64,000 bases of DNA, from the NCBI GenBank assembly GCA_013397455.1, contig VYZB01000279.1, positions 1,047,260 through 1,111,259 of the forward strand. The letters run 5' to 3'. Position numbers and translations under genes: made by a program. Positions 11,048 through 63,327 of the stretch are shown here, one piece after another. The DNA comes from Crotophaga sulcirostris (lineage: Eukaryota > Chordata > Aves > Cuculiformes > Crotophagidae). Numbering within the stretch: the stretch's first letter is position 1; each line of letters starts with the position of its first letter. The notes beneath the pieces are model-generated. The model did no database searches and was not told the origin of the DNA. It worked only from the letters and a program-made list of their open reading frames with translations.

Positions 11048-12387
11048 TACATGTCTCTGGCAGTGTGAGGTAGGAACCAGTTTGTAGGGGTTGTATCTAA
11101 TCTGGGCCTCACTTCCTTATTATTACCTCTCCATTCGCTCGGCAAAAGAAGATAGATCTAAGTGCAAAACAAAGCCTTAGCTATCTATGAAAGTGAACTA
11201 CAGTTTGCTTTCAATTGCAATTCATCAACTGATTATAAGGAAGGATACTTGACATGATTTTCACCTTCAAAGCAATAAGAGGCACAAAAAAATGGATTTA
11301 ATTTTTTTCCCAAAAGATGCCTTCAAAAAAAGGGGACCTGAACACTAGAAGAAAACCATGCTTCCAGGTGACCTAATCCAAAACTCCATGAAGTTTCTAT
11401 TTTGTAACTGAACCTGGCCCAGAGTAAACTCGTAGTTGAAAAATAGCAGCAACTCAAAAGTGCATAAATTACAAACTTCATCAATAAATTAAGGAAACTG
11501 ATTTGCTGCATCTAACTATCCTCCTAACTGTCCCAAGATCCTTTTCATTTTATAGTGGACTTGGAAAATCAGAATAAATATACTACTATTTCAAACCCAA
11601 AACTTATCTAAAACCTTCAGTAGATTTCTTTCTGAGATAAGGCCTCTTGTCATTTACTGAAATTCAAAAGATATATATAAAGACTGGAAGGAGCCTAATA
11701 ACAAGATAACTCCCTCCTCCATCACCAAAGCTTAAACACAGGCTTTTCCATCCATATGTAGACTTGTAATTCAGGGTGCAAGTTTTCAAGAAATGCCAAG
11801 CATCTCATTCCCAGGGATGCTGATTATTGGAGAGCTTGCGCTGTCGGAAGGCTGACTGGAGACCCAGTCCTGAACAGAAGGGGAGGCAGAGTGCTTTGGA
11901 GAAATTTTCAGCTGTAGTAGATTCAGCTGTGGGGCCTGCAGCTTCTTTCGTGTCTCATACAGAATCCTGCTAGTCCCACATTCACAGCCTAAGCAGTCTG
12001 TTGGCCATTCAGAGACTGCAGGGGACAATACTGGAGTCACATTTTGGATCCTCATATTGAAGGCCTGGGCTCTCAGGGACAGTAACAGTCACATCGCTGG
12101 ACCCCCTTCCACCAGCAATCCATAAGGTGTTACACACAGAGGTAGTAAAAGTGCTTTATCAGTGTATAAGGATTGCACTTATGCTGAAGTTCTTATCAGG
12201 ACTGTTCTTTAATATGGAATTACTCTTCAGCTTCATAAGACAGGACCATATTCATTCATGGCAGAGATGAATCCATCAGTGAAGCAAGGCAGTATCTAAT
12301 TTCTTTCTTTGCAGTGAGATGGTTTCCACTTGCTGGCATACTCTTGAAAAAGCACACTATTTCTTGAATGAAAAAGGTAGTTCCCAG
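11048..12387. other. Intergenic sequence downstream of the TMPRSS11E-like gene
   Basis: No known gene recognised. It contains an 89-codon minus-strand open frame (11786-12055) of unknown standing that has no recognised family motif and no obvious splice partners. Confidence 0.4.
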
Positions 12388-12752
12388 TTTATTTGTGGTG
12401 AATATTTATTTTTCCTTTAGCACAAATCCTAATGCGGGGTTTCCTTCTGGGGAAATTGTTTGTGGGGTCACATTTACTACAAACAAATTTGGGTAGACCT
12501 TATGTTTTTGTATCTTAGACATATTGTGATTTGAACAGAGTGGATCTAGAAGGCAGGCAATCTCATATGTTTAGTATAAGTTCACGAGGGGTTAGGATCT
12601 CTGACAGCAAAGATAGCACTTGCTGCAGGCAAAAGTTGCTTCAACCAAAACTACATAGGAATATATATACTAAAAAAAATGACTTTTCAGAATTACAGGC
12701 AAATATGAGTTACACATAGTCAATGTAGTTAAATCCATTTTTGATTTTGGAT
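12388..12752 (-). other. 3' UTR of the TMPRSS11E-like gene with two poly(A) signals
   Basis: After the TAA stop the minus strand carries AATAAA at 12410-12405 and again at 12393-12388, about 345 and 360 nt past the stop. These are the first canonical signals. Cleavage would be expected 10-30 bases further left. Confidence 0.6.
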
Positions 12753-53905
<41,153 letters not shown>

Positions 53906-55311
53906 TGAGGCACGGCTGGCGCAACACCCAGCACCCTGTGGGTTATTGCAAAACGAGGGAGCGAACTTCAGAATGAAAACAAACAGAGGTAAGCATGGAG
54001 TTGATAAGGGGACTCTAACCTTCAGATCAGCTCCGCATCAAAGAACTCCCCAAGCAGAGATGGACAGAGCAGATAAACCAGCCCAGGCAAGAAGACTCGT
54101 TCTTCAGCACAGCAGAACAGGAAGTGTGTGAGGTTTCCCTTTTCCAGCACTCCCTTTCTGTCCAACTCGTATCCCTACAGCAGGCCTTCTCCAGAGTGGC
54201 AGCACCTTCTACCATACACACACTGTAAAACCCATGTAGGAGAGTCACCAGACTGTCCACAAGGGTAAGTCACTTGCCTCCTGAGGTAGCCAACACAAAG
54301 ACCGAACACAAAAAATACAGACACAAATGGCTTGGTCAGCTAAGCTTGATCGCCCTCCGTGCTCACTCCTCCACAGCTGTCCTGGACTCCCTTGGCATCA
54401 GGGACATGACAACTATAAGTATCCAGCCTCTTAATTACACGTTAGTCATTTAATGGTTGGCATAACCCCGCCTGTGCAAAATGCTTACTCTGTGAAAAGG
54501 GCCACCAATCTCCTTGGAATTCCCTTCTCCCAGCACAAACGTGATTCTTCAGAGCCAGCTGGAAAGGGTCAAAATGGGTATTCTCTAGTGAGAAAAACTG
54601 CACTTGCACCTAAAATCCCAAATCCAAAAGGAAAACTACCAGAAATTAAACTTCTGATTTCTAGTCTTTGATGTGCTTGGATTTGAGCCAAGAGGTTTGA
54701 AGCATTTCATTTTCCAATGAAGTCTGAAAACTCCAGAATCATTTTTACAGGAACCCTTATCATCTTCCAGAAAGAATCTCAGCAAAAGAGTTTAAAAATA
54801 AAAACAAGAAGAGGAAAATTTCACCTAATCATACCTAGTCCTTTTCCATCTTTCCCCAAGGATGCCCATTCACAGGCACTCCAATGTAATTACAGAAGCA
54901 AGTGTCCAGACAGTCCATTTTTAGGACAGTGGGAAAAGCTTAGAACTGCTGCACAGCATCTAGCATTGATTTTTTCCTTTGCTTCAAGCAAATTAATTGC
55001 TTTTTGGCTTCTCCCAGCTCCTTGTAGAAAGGGCGTTGTTGCAGTTACCTACCTTACGTAGGGATTTACTGACTGAATACCCAGTTACCTGTCAAGTCCT
55101 TTCTGACCATTCTCTTCCCCACTCCGGCTCCGTTATTTTCCTTTTCAAGATTAGTAAAGCTCAAAAAAGTCTGTGCACAAAGGAAATCCCTGCTCCACCC
55201 AGAAACAAGTACACCCACAGGAACTGTGGCACCGGATGGAGTGCTAGAGCTCAATTACAAACCAATTCATCCAGGAGTCAGGAAAATACCTTAGAAATCC
55301 TTGGTTTAATT

Positions 55312-55338
55312 TTCTTTTCTTTCTTTTTTTTTTTTTTT
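55312..55338. repeat. T-rich run
   Basis: ttcttttctttct followed by about 16 T. Low complexity. Confidence 0.9.
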
Positions 55339-55929
55339 AATATTGTGATCGCAAAATCTGTCATCCTTACAAAACACATTCCTAGAATAGAAAAATCTTA
55401 ATTAAATTTCGGATGTAACACAAAGAAGTGCACAGCAAATTCTGCCCAGAATGGTCAGGTTGAGGCTGTGCGTAGTGGTCTGTTCAGAGAGATGAAAGTT
55501 GGCAGCATTTTTAATGGGTTATTAACATTAATTTTTTTCGTTAGGATTTAGGGACTACTAATTCGGTGCCCAGAGTACCCAGGCAAAGCACACTGGGAAA
55601 AGGTGGCTTTTGAAGTGTTTACCCAGTAAGATGCACAGAATTTTCCCTGACGCGCCAAGAAGTTCAAAGGCCAGCTCTACCCACCTGGGTCACATAAAAA
55701 CATATTCCAGCAGAAGTATGTTTTATCAAACAGCTAGAGTTTGAGATAAGAGTTACCTGAGACCTTGGGCTCTGCAACAAGATTTCATGGAGATGAAGAG
55801 CGTTCATTAGAAATTAATACCAGGTTGAAAAGGATCTCAGGAAGCAGTGCTAGACAACAGATGGTCTTGGACAACAGATGAATGAACTTTTGGTAACTGT
55901 CAGAGCACACTAGGACAGATCTTACTGTT

Positions 55930-56030
55930 GTGACTCAGAACACCAGGTTGGAAGGGACCTCAAGGAGCGTCTGGTCCAACCTTTCTTTGGCAAAAGCACA
56001 GTCTAGACAAGATGGCCAGTGCCCTGACTT
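55930..56030 (-). mobile_element. CR1 LINE 3' fragment, antisense
   Basis: ACTCAGAACACCAGGTTGGA, then AGGGACCTCAAGGAGCGTCT, GGTCCAACCTTTCTTTGG and AGCACAGTCTAGACAAGATG. This is the reverse complement of a CR1 3' end. Confidence 0.85.
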
Positions 56031-56877
56031 CAGAGCATGAACAACAGAGAAATCAAAAAAAAAAACAACCCCATGATTTGATTTTCTTACAATCAAGAAT
56101 GTTCTGTGATCTGCCTAATAAAGATTGAAGTAGGTTGCTTTTGTTTTCACATTAATTAATCATTAATATGAACTGTCCTGGAAAACAGTGGAAAATAAGG
56201 AAATAGACTTGCCTATGTCAGATTATGCAAAACCAGCTTACACATACCTGTCCCTCAGGAACAATGGTACAGACAGGTCAAGAAAAGACAATCATTAAGG
56301 ACCAATTTTCCCCACAATAAATTAGCAAGTTGCAAAGTGCTTGGTATTAAAGAGTTACTCAGTAAGCTAAGGCAGTTACTAACCTTTTTGTTTAATATTA
56401 GGGAAGCAGTAAGGAAACTAGCTATCAAAGTGGGGTGGAAATCTGAGAATGTGGATGCACAGGATTTTGTGAATCAAAGTGTAAAAAGATGTAATGACTG
56501 TTCTCTCTGTTTAACCCTGCAAAGTCATCCCAGCCGGTCAGTCAGACCGCTTCCCTAAGAATGGTAATAACAGGCTACCTTGGTTTATGTTTGCATACTT
56601 ACACAGGCTCCCTGACTGTAGAGATGAAGAATGCCTTTAGAGAATACCATTGGTCAGCCCCATAGCAATAGCAACTTCAGAATTTATAAGCAAAGATGTT
56701 TTACATAATTGTCTGCCAGTTACTCAACCGAGGCCACTAATTTTAGACTGAAGACAGCAGTCAGTCATTACTTTTAAACCGAAAAGTGAATGTTCTTGCC
56801 TGCGATATTTAACAGAACTGACAGAAGTACTGTTAATCAGCATGGCCTTAAAGAACCTGAATTAATTATACCCACTT

Positions 56878-56946
56878 TGAGCAGAGGATTAGACAAGATG
56901 ACCTCTGTACATCCCTCCCAATCTAAATTACTCCGTGATTTTGTGA
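56878..56946 (+). mobile_element. CR1 LINE terminal fragment, sense
   Basis: TTGAGCAGAGGATTAGACAA, then GATGACCTCTGTACATCCCT, CCCAATCTAAATTACTCCG and TGATTTTGTG. It is a decayed copy of the CR1 tail that reads GGATTGGACTAGATGACCTC in typical copies. Confidence 0.8.
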
Positions 56947-57194
56947 GCATCTGATAAAACCAAATTGTGCACTGTGATGAAATCCTTCCCTAGGACAACT
57001 CCGCTCATTTTCCATCAGCACACCTTGACAGCTCGGTTATGGCTTCAGGCCTCCCGCTCTTGAAAAACACAAAGGCATCTTGCCCTTGGCCTTCAAAATT
57101 CAGGGGAAGCTCTAAATAGGTTGTATTTCTTTACACTTTTTAACTTAAGATGCGGATATGCTAGATTATGGTTTTGATAAAAAAAAAGCAAGGG

Positions 57195-57345
57195 CAGCTG
57201 GACCAGGATGCTCAGGATCATGAATAATTGAGTTTTGCATGTCTCCATGAGTGGAGACTCCATAACCTCTCCTGACAACCTGATTCAATGTTCAACCACT
57301 CTTACAGTAAAAAAGGTTTTTCTTATGTTTTCACCACCCTCTAGC
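57195..57345 (-). mobile_element. CR1 LINE internal 3' fragment, antisense
   Basis: TTGAGTTTTGCATGTCTCCA, then GAGTGGAGACTCCATAACCT, TTCAACCACTCTTACAGTAA and AAAGGTTTTTCTTATGTTT. These match the antisense CR1 pattern (tgtctccaagg..ggagactccacaacctct). The tail end is missing. Confidence 0.8.
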
Positions 57346-60300
57346 ATGGGAGACGTTATTTCCTAGCACAGTTCCTCCATCCGGTCTGTCCACTGGGGAA
57401 GGAATGAGCCCAGTAACAGTTCCCTTTGGTATGCAGGTCATCTGTCATCTCGGCTGCTCTGCAGAACAGTGCCAGACTGTCTGGGTCACGGCTCCAAAGG
57501 CTGCGCACTGTAAGTGATCCAGAGAGCCTGGGAAAGGTCAGAGACGTGTGACAATTGCGGGAAGCTGACTGTTCGCATTGATTTACAAAGAGCAATCTGT
57601 GGTTAAAACAGGCTCTGGGTGCCAGGCTGGTGACAAGTCCTTCCTCAAGGAAAGGACCTCACAGTGGCACAACTGGAAGATGGAAAGCACAGGAGCTGAG
57701 AGGACAAACTTCACATAGTAAGAACAACCTTTCAGGTTTACTGGAGGGAGAAAGGAATTTCATAGCTAACCAAGTGAGTGGGAAACATGTCCTGTATTCC
57801 TTGGGGCTACCAAAGTTAACATTAAAGCAAATTATTGCATCTTTGGATAACAACTTCCCACAAGATTTTCCTCTGTCTTTACAGAAACAATTTACTTGCA
57901 CCTGAGGAAAAGCCACCATCAACGAACGACAAACAAAATATTCTTCAAAGGAAGTGTCATTTAAGAATGGGTCCAATTAAAAATAAGACTTTACCTTAAG
58001 ACAAAGCAGATTAACTGACATTTGTTCTGAACTATTCTAACCAAGTTTTGAAGTTTTCTTTGCAGCAATAATGGATCAAGGGCCTCAGGCAAGCTGAAAT
58101 ACTGACAACCATCTTTTATAGAAGGATCTTGGTTCAACCACACATACATGAGAGTTATTCTTCTGTTCAGATCTTCACTTCACACCTTTTGACAGAAACT
58201 CGACCCACATGGCTCCCCCAGCCAGATACACCACCTGAACGTATCCTTGGGTCACGGCACAGTTACCAGCTATTGAATGCTCATAAATGCTTTAATTGTC
58301 ACATACACAGCACGTTCTCTGTCAGAAATTCTGCAGAGTAGAATTCTCTAAGCCATAAAAAATAAAAGTTAATAAATTTGATTTGTTTAAATTACGTCCT
58401 TTAAGAAGTCAGTCTCTAAGACTCCCTTTATTGCACTGGATCCAGTAAAATGTGACAAAAGGGCTACTGCTCTTCCAAACAAACAGCCACCTTCTCATAC
58501 ATAGCCAACCTGGCATGTCCTGCAATACTGCAATAAACCTGTTACATTTCTTTTTACCTTCTCAGATAAACTCAAATTCCAAGACTATCCTTTTCACTGT
58601 TAGTTATTATAGACCAGAACCAAAGAACTCCAGTATGCTTCATTCACCAAAATCTAGTTCTTCTAGCTCAGAATATGCTGCAATTTGTACCAAGTTTCCC
58701 ATCCTGAGAGGAAAGGGACAAGAAGTGTTCAACCTACAAGAATCATCAGGAGCTGTCAAATGGGAGGTGCAAACAGCAGCTGTATGCCACTGCAAACCTC
58801 CCATCCTATCAGAGTCTCAAAATTAGTGCTGCTCTTTTTGCCATCTTGTTTGCAAGAAGGCTCATAAGCTTAGAAAATGCACCCATGCTGCCAACAAAAT
58901 CTGACAATGGGCCTTCCCAGTCTACTTTTCCACAGGACAAAGGTCTGGGTATGGTGTGGCAGAAAAGGAATCAAAACCTGCTCAGCCCCTCACTCGCAGC
59001 CATAGCACACAGTACTTAACATACCTGAAGGGGAGCACTTCATGCCAACTTTCTGATGGTGGAAAAGACTGAAAATCACCCAGTGCTACAGAGGCTGAAT
59101 GACTGTCGTCTTCTCAAACTTTGCAAGACGATCATGAAGCATCTCTGCATCTTCAAGGTAACATAGTCACCACGCTTTGTCCTCCAGATCCTCTCTACCG
59201 AGCTGAAAGAGAGCACCACCAGCAGCCAAGAGCTTCAGGCTCTTCTACAGTACGATTCACCCTCTAGTGGCTGACACAAGACCTGTTTGCCTGCACACAA
59301 ATTCGGGTAAGTTCTGACCAGATCTGGATGGCGTTTTGCTCTTCTAACAGTTATGCTTTTCTTCTAGTCGTGCTCCTCCAACAAGTCAATAAAACCAGAT
59401 GGCAGAAACTACACAAAAGCCAGTACATAAATACATGGTATAGGATCAGTGCAACACATTCTAATAAAGAGGAGTCTCCATCTCAGAGTTGCTTACCATA
59501 ATAGAGGAAATAAACAAGTACAGGAAACAGAAGACAAAATTTTAACAGGTTTTATTAAATTTATGTATAAATTACATTCCTCTGTGTCATGCATGATTGT
59601 ACAGTTAGATACATCCCATTCTGCCTTGAGTGATGTCAATTCTTATGAAAACATGGCTGAGAGAAGAGTAAGCTTGTGGCTTCAGGAATAGGTGGGGCTT
59701 CAATTTAAAAGAAATATAAATCTGCTAGTCCTCCTAAACAAAATAAAATATTCTAGCCACGTACATTGCTTCAGGTGTCCATAGTTTCTCTCAGGAAAAG
59801 CCAGACAATGTAGTAGTGTAGTTTTGCCACGAGTAAGGGGTTCACAGCCACCATATCCATCTGCACCAACACTCCATGTTGATGAATAGTGTTCTTGCAA
59901 GAGCTCTTCTTGACGGTCCTCATTTATACTGCTTTGCATCACCAACAGGCCTCAGAGCATGTAAACTACATTGCTTCCAAAGAAACCGGAGCAGGGTACT
60001 TGTTCAAGTTGCTGTCAGGAAAACTCCATGAGGCAGTCCAAAATAAAGGTTCCCAAAACACACACCGTTTATACGTCAGGTCCTCTTCAGCCCCACTCCT
60101 CCTGGCTGCACTTCGCTGGCACTCAACATCAAGGTGGATCAGGTACTCTACCCAGGTCTCCCTGGGTAGACACTCAATAAATTCACTTTTTCAGCCTTGT
60201 GTGTACCACTTTGGAGAACAATATTCACTGCAGCCCTTGATATAGAGCAAAATGCTTAAGGCTTTCTGATTTTGTACCCAAAATAGGGACAACTGGAAAG

Positions 60301-61039
60301 GTCACAGATGCAAAATAATTTTTTGGACATCTACGTACCTATTTTGGGGAACCAATGAGATAGCTGGGATTTGCAAGCCTAAAAATATTGGGTTTAAGTT
60401 ACAATGAAGCCCAGCAGGATGGGGAAACCATTGCGCCCTTTGAAAACCTAAGCCTAAAGTACTTTGGAAACTGGAAATTCATGACATCTTCTAATGATGC
60501 TTTTCTTTGTGAAGATCAAATTTTATTCACTGACCTGGTAAGACAATTGCTATCAGCAAGAATTAAAAAATCATATATACTTGTCATACACCACTTTTAA
60601 GTTTCCTCTACAAGCAATATACTTCAAAGGTATGTTGTGCTTAAGAGACTAAAATGACATTTGTTTGGTCTACAGAACCACTCCGACACTTTTTACTCCC
60701 TGTGTAGAAATTTAGCCACCAAGTTTTTTTTTCTGAAGCTCACAACATTCCACAAGAAACGTTCCCTCAGAAATTTTAAGTGTCAAGTTTCCTGATATAC
60801 CAGTACAGATCACACAACAATGCAGACACTTGCCTTTCACTCAGACCTTCTCTGAACATCCAAATATTTCAATACCTCCAGTGCATGGGTCTGAAAGGAA
60901 AGCATCTCTTTACTGGCAAGCAGCCAGATCACAGGATGCACAGTCAAAATACTTCTGTTAACTTGATGGATTGCTGCTCTCTCTGTTTGGCAGCATTTGC
61001 ACCAAGTTGCATAGTCCAGAGGGGGTGCCCTGAACTGCA

Positions 61040-61063
61040 TTGACTAGTCAATTGACTAGTCAA
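61040..61063. promoter_or_regulatory. 24-bp perfect palindrome with two TGACTAGTCA motifs
   Basis: The left half is TTGACTAGTCAA and the right half is identical, each half itself self-complementary. TGACTAGTCA resembles an AP-1/GCN4-type bZIP site with wider half-site spacing. It lies about 1.6 kb past the stop of the second protease gene. A regulatory role is only a guess. Confidence 0.35.
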
Positions 61064-61658
61064 CAGTTTGGACAACTCTTTGACACTAAGACTGTAATCA
61101 CTAATGGTCTGTTTACTTCAGGTCTTGTAACTATGAGCATGCTGAAAGCCCAGCGTTTGCCTTTTCTGGCATGAGATTCTTGCTTGCTTGCTACACTGGA
61201 CCAGCTCTGAGTCTTGGCAGTATGGCTGGTATCTTCTTTCCTAAGTTCATTCTTTTCTAACCATAAACAGAAAAGAAAGAAATTGAGTGGCTCATTATCT
61301 ATCAACTAAGACCCCAGCACTTGCTCTTGTCAAGATCAACATCCACATAAAGTGTTGGAAAGAGTCTGCAGACATACTAAGGAAAGCATCTTCACCAGAT
61401 ATGTGTTCTGCTGCTGGGGTGTAGAAGATGTTTGAGATCTGCCTGGCAGGTGGAAACAAGGGCTCCTGAAAACAAAGTCAGAGAGTATATGAAGTTTGTG
61501 TGGTTGAGATCAAATAGGTTAGCCATGGTCTGATAGTGAGATACAGGTAACTCTTACTTCCTGACAGAAGAGAGAGATCTTTACATAAGATTACTGGGTC
61601 AGTCAGAAGTTCTGCCCTGCTCTCAAGGAGACAAGTATTTCCACTGTAACACAAAAGC

Positions 61659-61677
61659 TTTTTTTTTTTTTTTTTTT
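61659..61677. repeat. T19 run
   Basis: An uninterrupted run of 19 T; could be the reverse complement of a retroposon A-tail, but no element was recognised beside it. Confidence 0.9.
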
Positions 61678-61822
61678 AAGGTTGCAGGTGAAGGTGCACA
61701 CATTAAATTATAAAGACTTGAGAAAAGCATTCACAAGAAAAAGCAGTTTGAGAGGGGGTTTTTTGGCAATTGTCATACTGAGATTGTTACAATCCTCTAT
61801 TCTGCACAAAAAGCCAAGGACT

Positions 61823-61828
61823 TTTATT
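61823..61828 (-). promoter_or_regulatory. Possible poly(A) signal of the second TMPRSS11 gene
   Basis: First canonical AATAAA on the minus strand after the stop at 62633, giving a 3' UTR of about 0.8 kb. A weaker signal variant nearer the stop cannot be excluded. Confidence 0.35.
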
Positions 61829-62632
61829 CAGATCAATACAATCTGGAAACACAGAAATGGAAATTAATTCAGCCAAATACTCTGACATGACAACAGACTG
61901 GTAGGAATGTAAAGTGGTTTTTGGTCTTAAGTCCAGCAATCACTCTTGCAGCAAACGCTGTGGTAGAGGCTGTTCATATGAAGCAATGAAGTACATACAC
62001 TCGTTCAAAAAAGGTGGACAGAAGCCACTGTTTTCCACCGATTCCTTTTTTGGGACAACACAGCAAAGAAAAATTCTCTATTCACTTAAGTAACAGTTCG
62101 ATGTGATATTAGGAATCAGGACTTCTCTAAGCCATCTTCCATTCTTCATTAAAGTACACTCCCTGGAATGATGCAGGAGAAAGCTCAAGGAGATTTCGGA
62201 AGTGCAGTAGCCTTGGAGTCAGGGACTGAACTGTAGCTGGCCAACACATAGATGGGGCTTTCAGAGCCCACAGTAAATGGATGGGTTATGTTTTTGTTAC
62301 AACTTGTCTTGGACGCTGGTAAATGATTGATTGATATAAAAGTGGGGGCCAAGACATTTGGCCATTGAGATAAAAGGGTCAGTATATTGCATACAGATGA
62401 AGGCAGTTGTCCCTTTCACAGAATACCTCCTCAACAAACAGCTGTCATGCAGATCAAGTTCATTCCTGTTTGGCTGTAGGCCAAACCAATTTCAAGTCCT
62501 AGACTACTCCAGGTTTGCTGGCACTTCATATATATGACCACAGCCTAAGCCAGCAGCTGTTTAGAGGGTAGCCACAGAGCAGAATGTGTCAGAGGAACAG
62601 TCGTACACAGCCCACAAAGCTTACTGCAGGTT

Positions 62633-62794
62633 TCAGATGCCTGTTTTGGAGTTGATCCAGTCTCGATAGTAAGTCACTCGTGTGTACACTCCTGGTTTAT
62701 TTCGCTTGCCGCATTCATCTCCCCAACTCACTATTCCCACAAGATACCAGATTCCTCTGGAATTTGCTTGCACCAGTGGCCCACCAGAGTCACC
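62633..62794 (-). CDS. Second TMPRSS11 gene, last coding exon
   Basis: The acceptor cttcttag precedes GGTGACTCTGG. The peptide is [20 protein letters not shown], then [15 protein letters not shown], then [22 protein letters not shown] (TGA). Confidence 0.97.
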   Translation of the reverse strand, partial: GDSGGPLVQANSRGIWYLVGIVSWGDECGKRNKPGVYTRVTYYRDWINSKTGI

Positions 62795-63327
62795 CTAAGA
62801 AGAGAAAATGTCAACAGGTAGGAACAAAGTAAACAGTGTTCACGTCACTAATGCAGCAAGCTTCAATTTTTCTGTTACAACTGACAGATATTTGTCTTTA
62901 GATGGCAGCTGTAATTCAGCTTCCACACAGTTTGCTGACAAGACAGAGTCTGACAGCCTGTGTCTACTTCAGTCTCTCCCACTCTACATCCTTGCACCTG
63001 TATTCTCTCACATGTGCATTATATGCACCCCAAGCAGTTAAAAGCAATGAAGATCTTCATTTACATCTCAAGATATTGAGCCCCATAAACTTAATCAAGA
63101 TTCATAGAAATAAAATACGCTTTTGGGAAGCATCACCTTCCACCCCACCTATTTCCTTTTTACTTTACCTACAAAGGGACCTACCTGGCAGGCATCCACT
63201 CGCCCCTCCAAGTATCCAGCACACAACATTCCAGGTGATATTGCCCCACCATACACTTGTCTTCTGTTACAAATTGCAGTACTTATAATTTTCACTTCTG
63301 CTTGGCGAAGCTCATTAACACTATAGC
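62633..63327 (-). CDS. Second TMPRSS11-family serine protease, C-terminal part (runs off the window)
   Basis: The last two coding exons of a tandem paralog of the TMPRSS11E-like gene; upstream exons lie beyond the right edge. The visible 101 residues hold the S1-pocket Asp (VDACQ), catalytic Ser (GDSGGP) and C-terminus, all intact, so the product should be a trypsin-like surface protease. Exon lengths (143 and 162 nt) and phases equal those of the first gene. Hand comparison gives 42 of 53 identical residues in the last exon and 28 of 47 in the one before. [15 protein letters not shown] and [13 protein letters not shown] fit the TMPRSS11A/B/D/F side as well as E, so no paralog name is given. 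The catalytic His and Asp exons are not visible. Confidence 0.95.
63185..63327 (-). CDS. Second TMPRSS11 gene, penultimate coding exon
   Basis: 143 nt between ctttctag and gtaggt. The peptide is [20 protein letters not shown], then [18 protein letters not shown], then LEGRVDACQ. It enters after the first base of a Gly codon and leaves in phase 0. Confidence 0.97.

Larger units (their letters stand above)
53936..62632. other. Intergenic region between the two TMPRSS11 genes
   Basis: Should hold the promoter of the TMPRSS11E-like gene (left part) and the 3' UTR of the second paralog (right part). Three CR1 fragments, a T-run, a 24-base palindrome and a 10-bp hairpin are listed separately. No CpG island is present, as expected for a tissue-restricted epithelial protease. 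Confidence 0.5.

Noticed and set aside
56243..56290. Strong gtatgt donor on the minus strand near 56,255
   Set aside because: No ATG in the preceding sequence and no acceptor; could at most be a non-coding leader exon, which cannot be supported.
60388..60600. 70-codon plus-strand frame between the proteases
   Set aside because: No recognised family, no splice signals, no supporting context.
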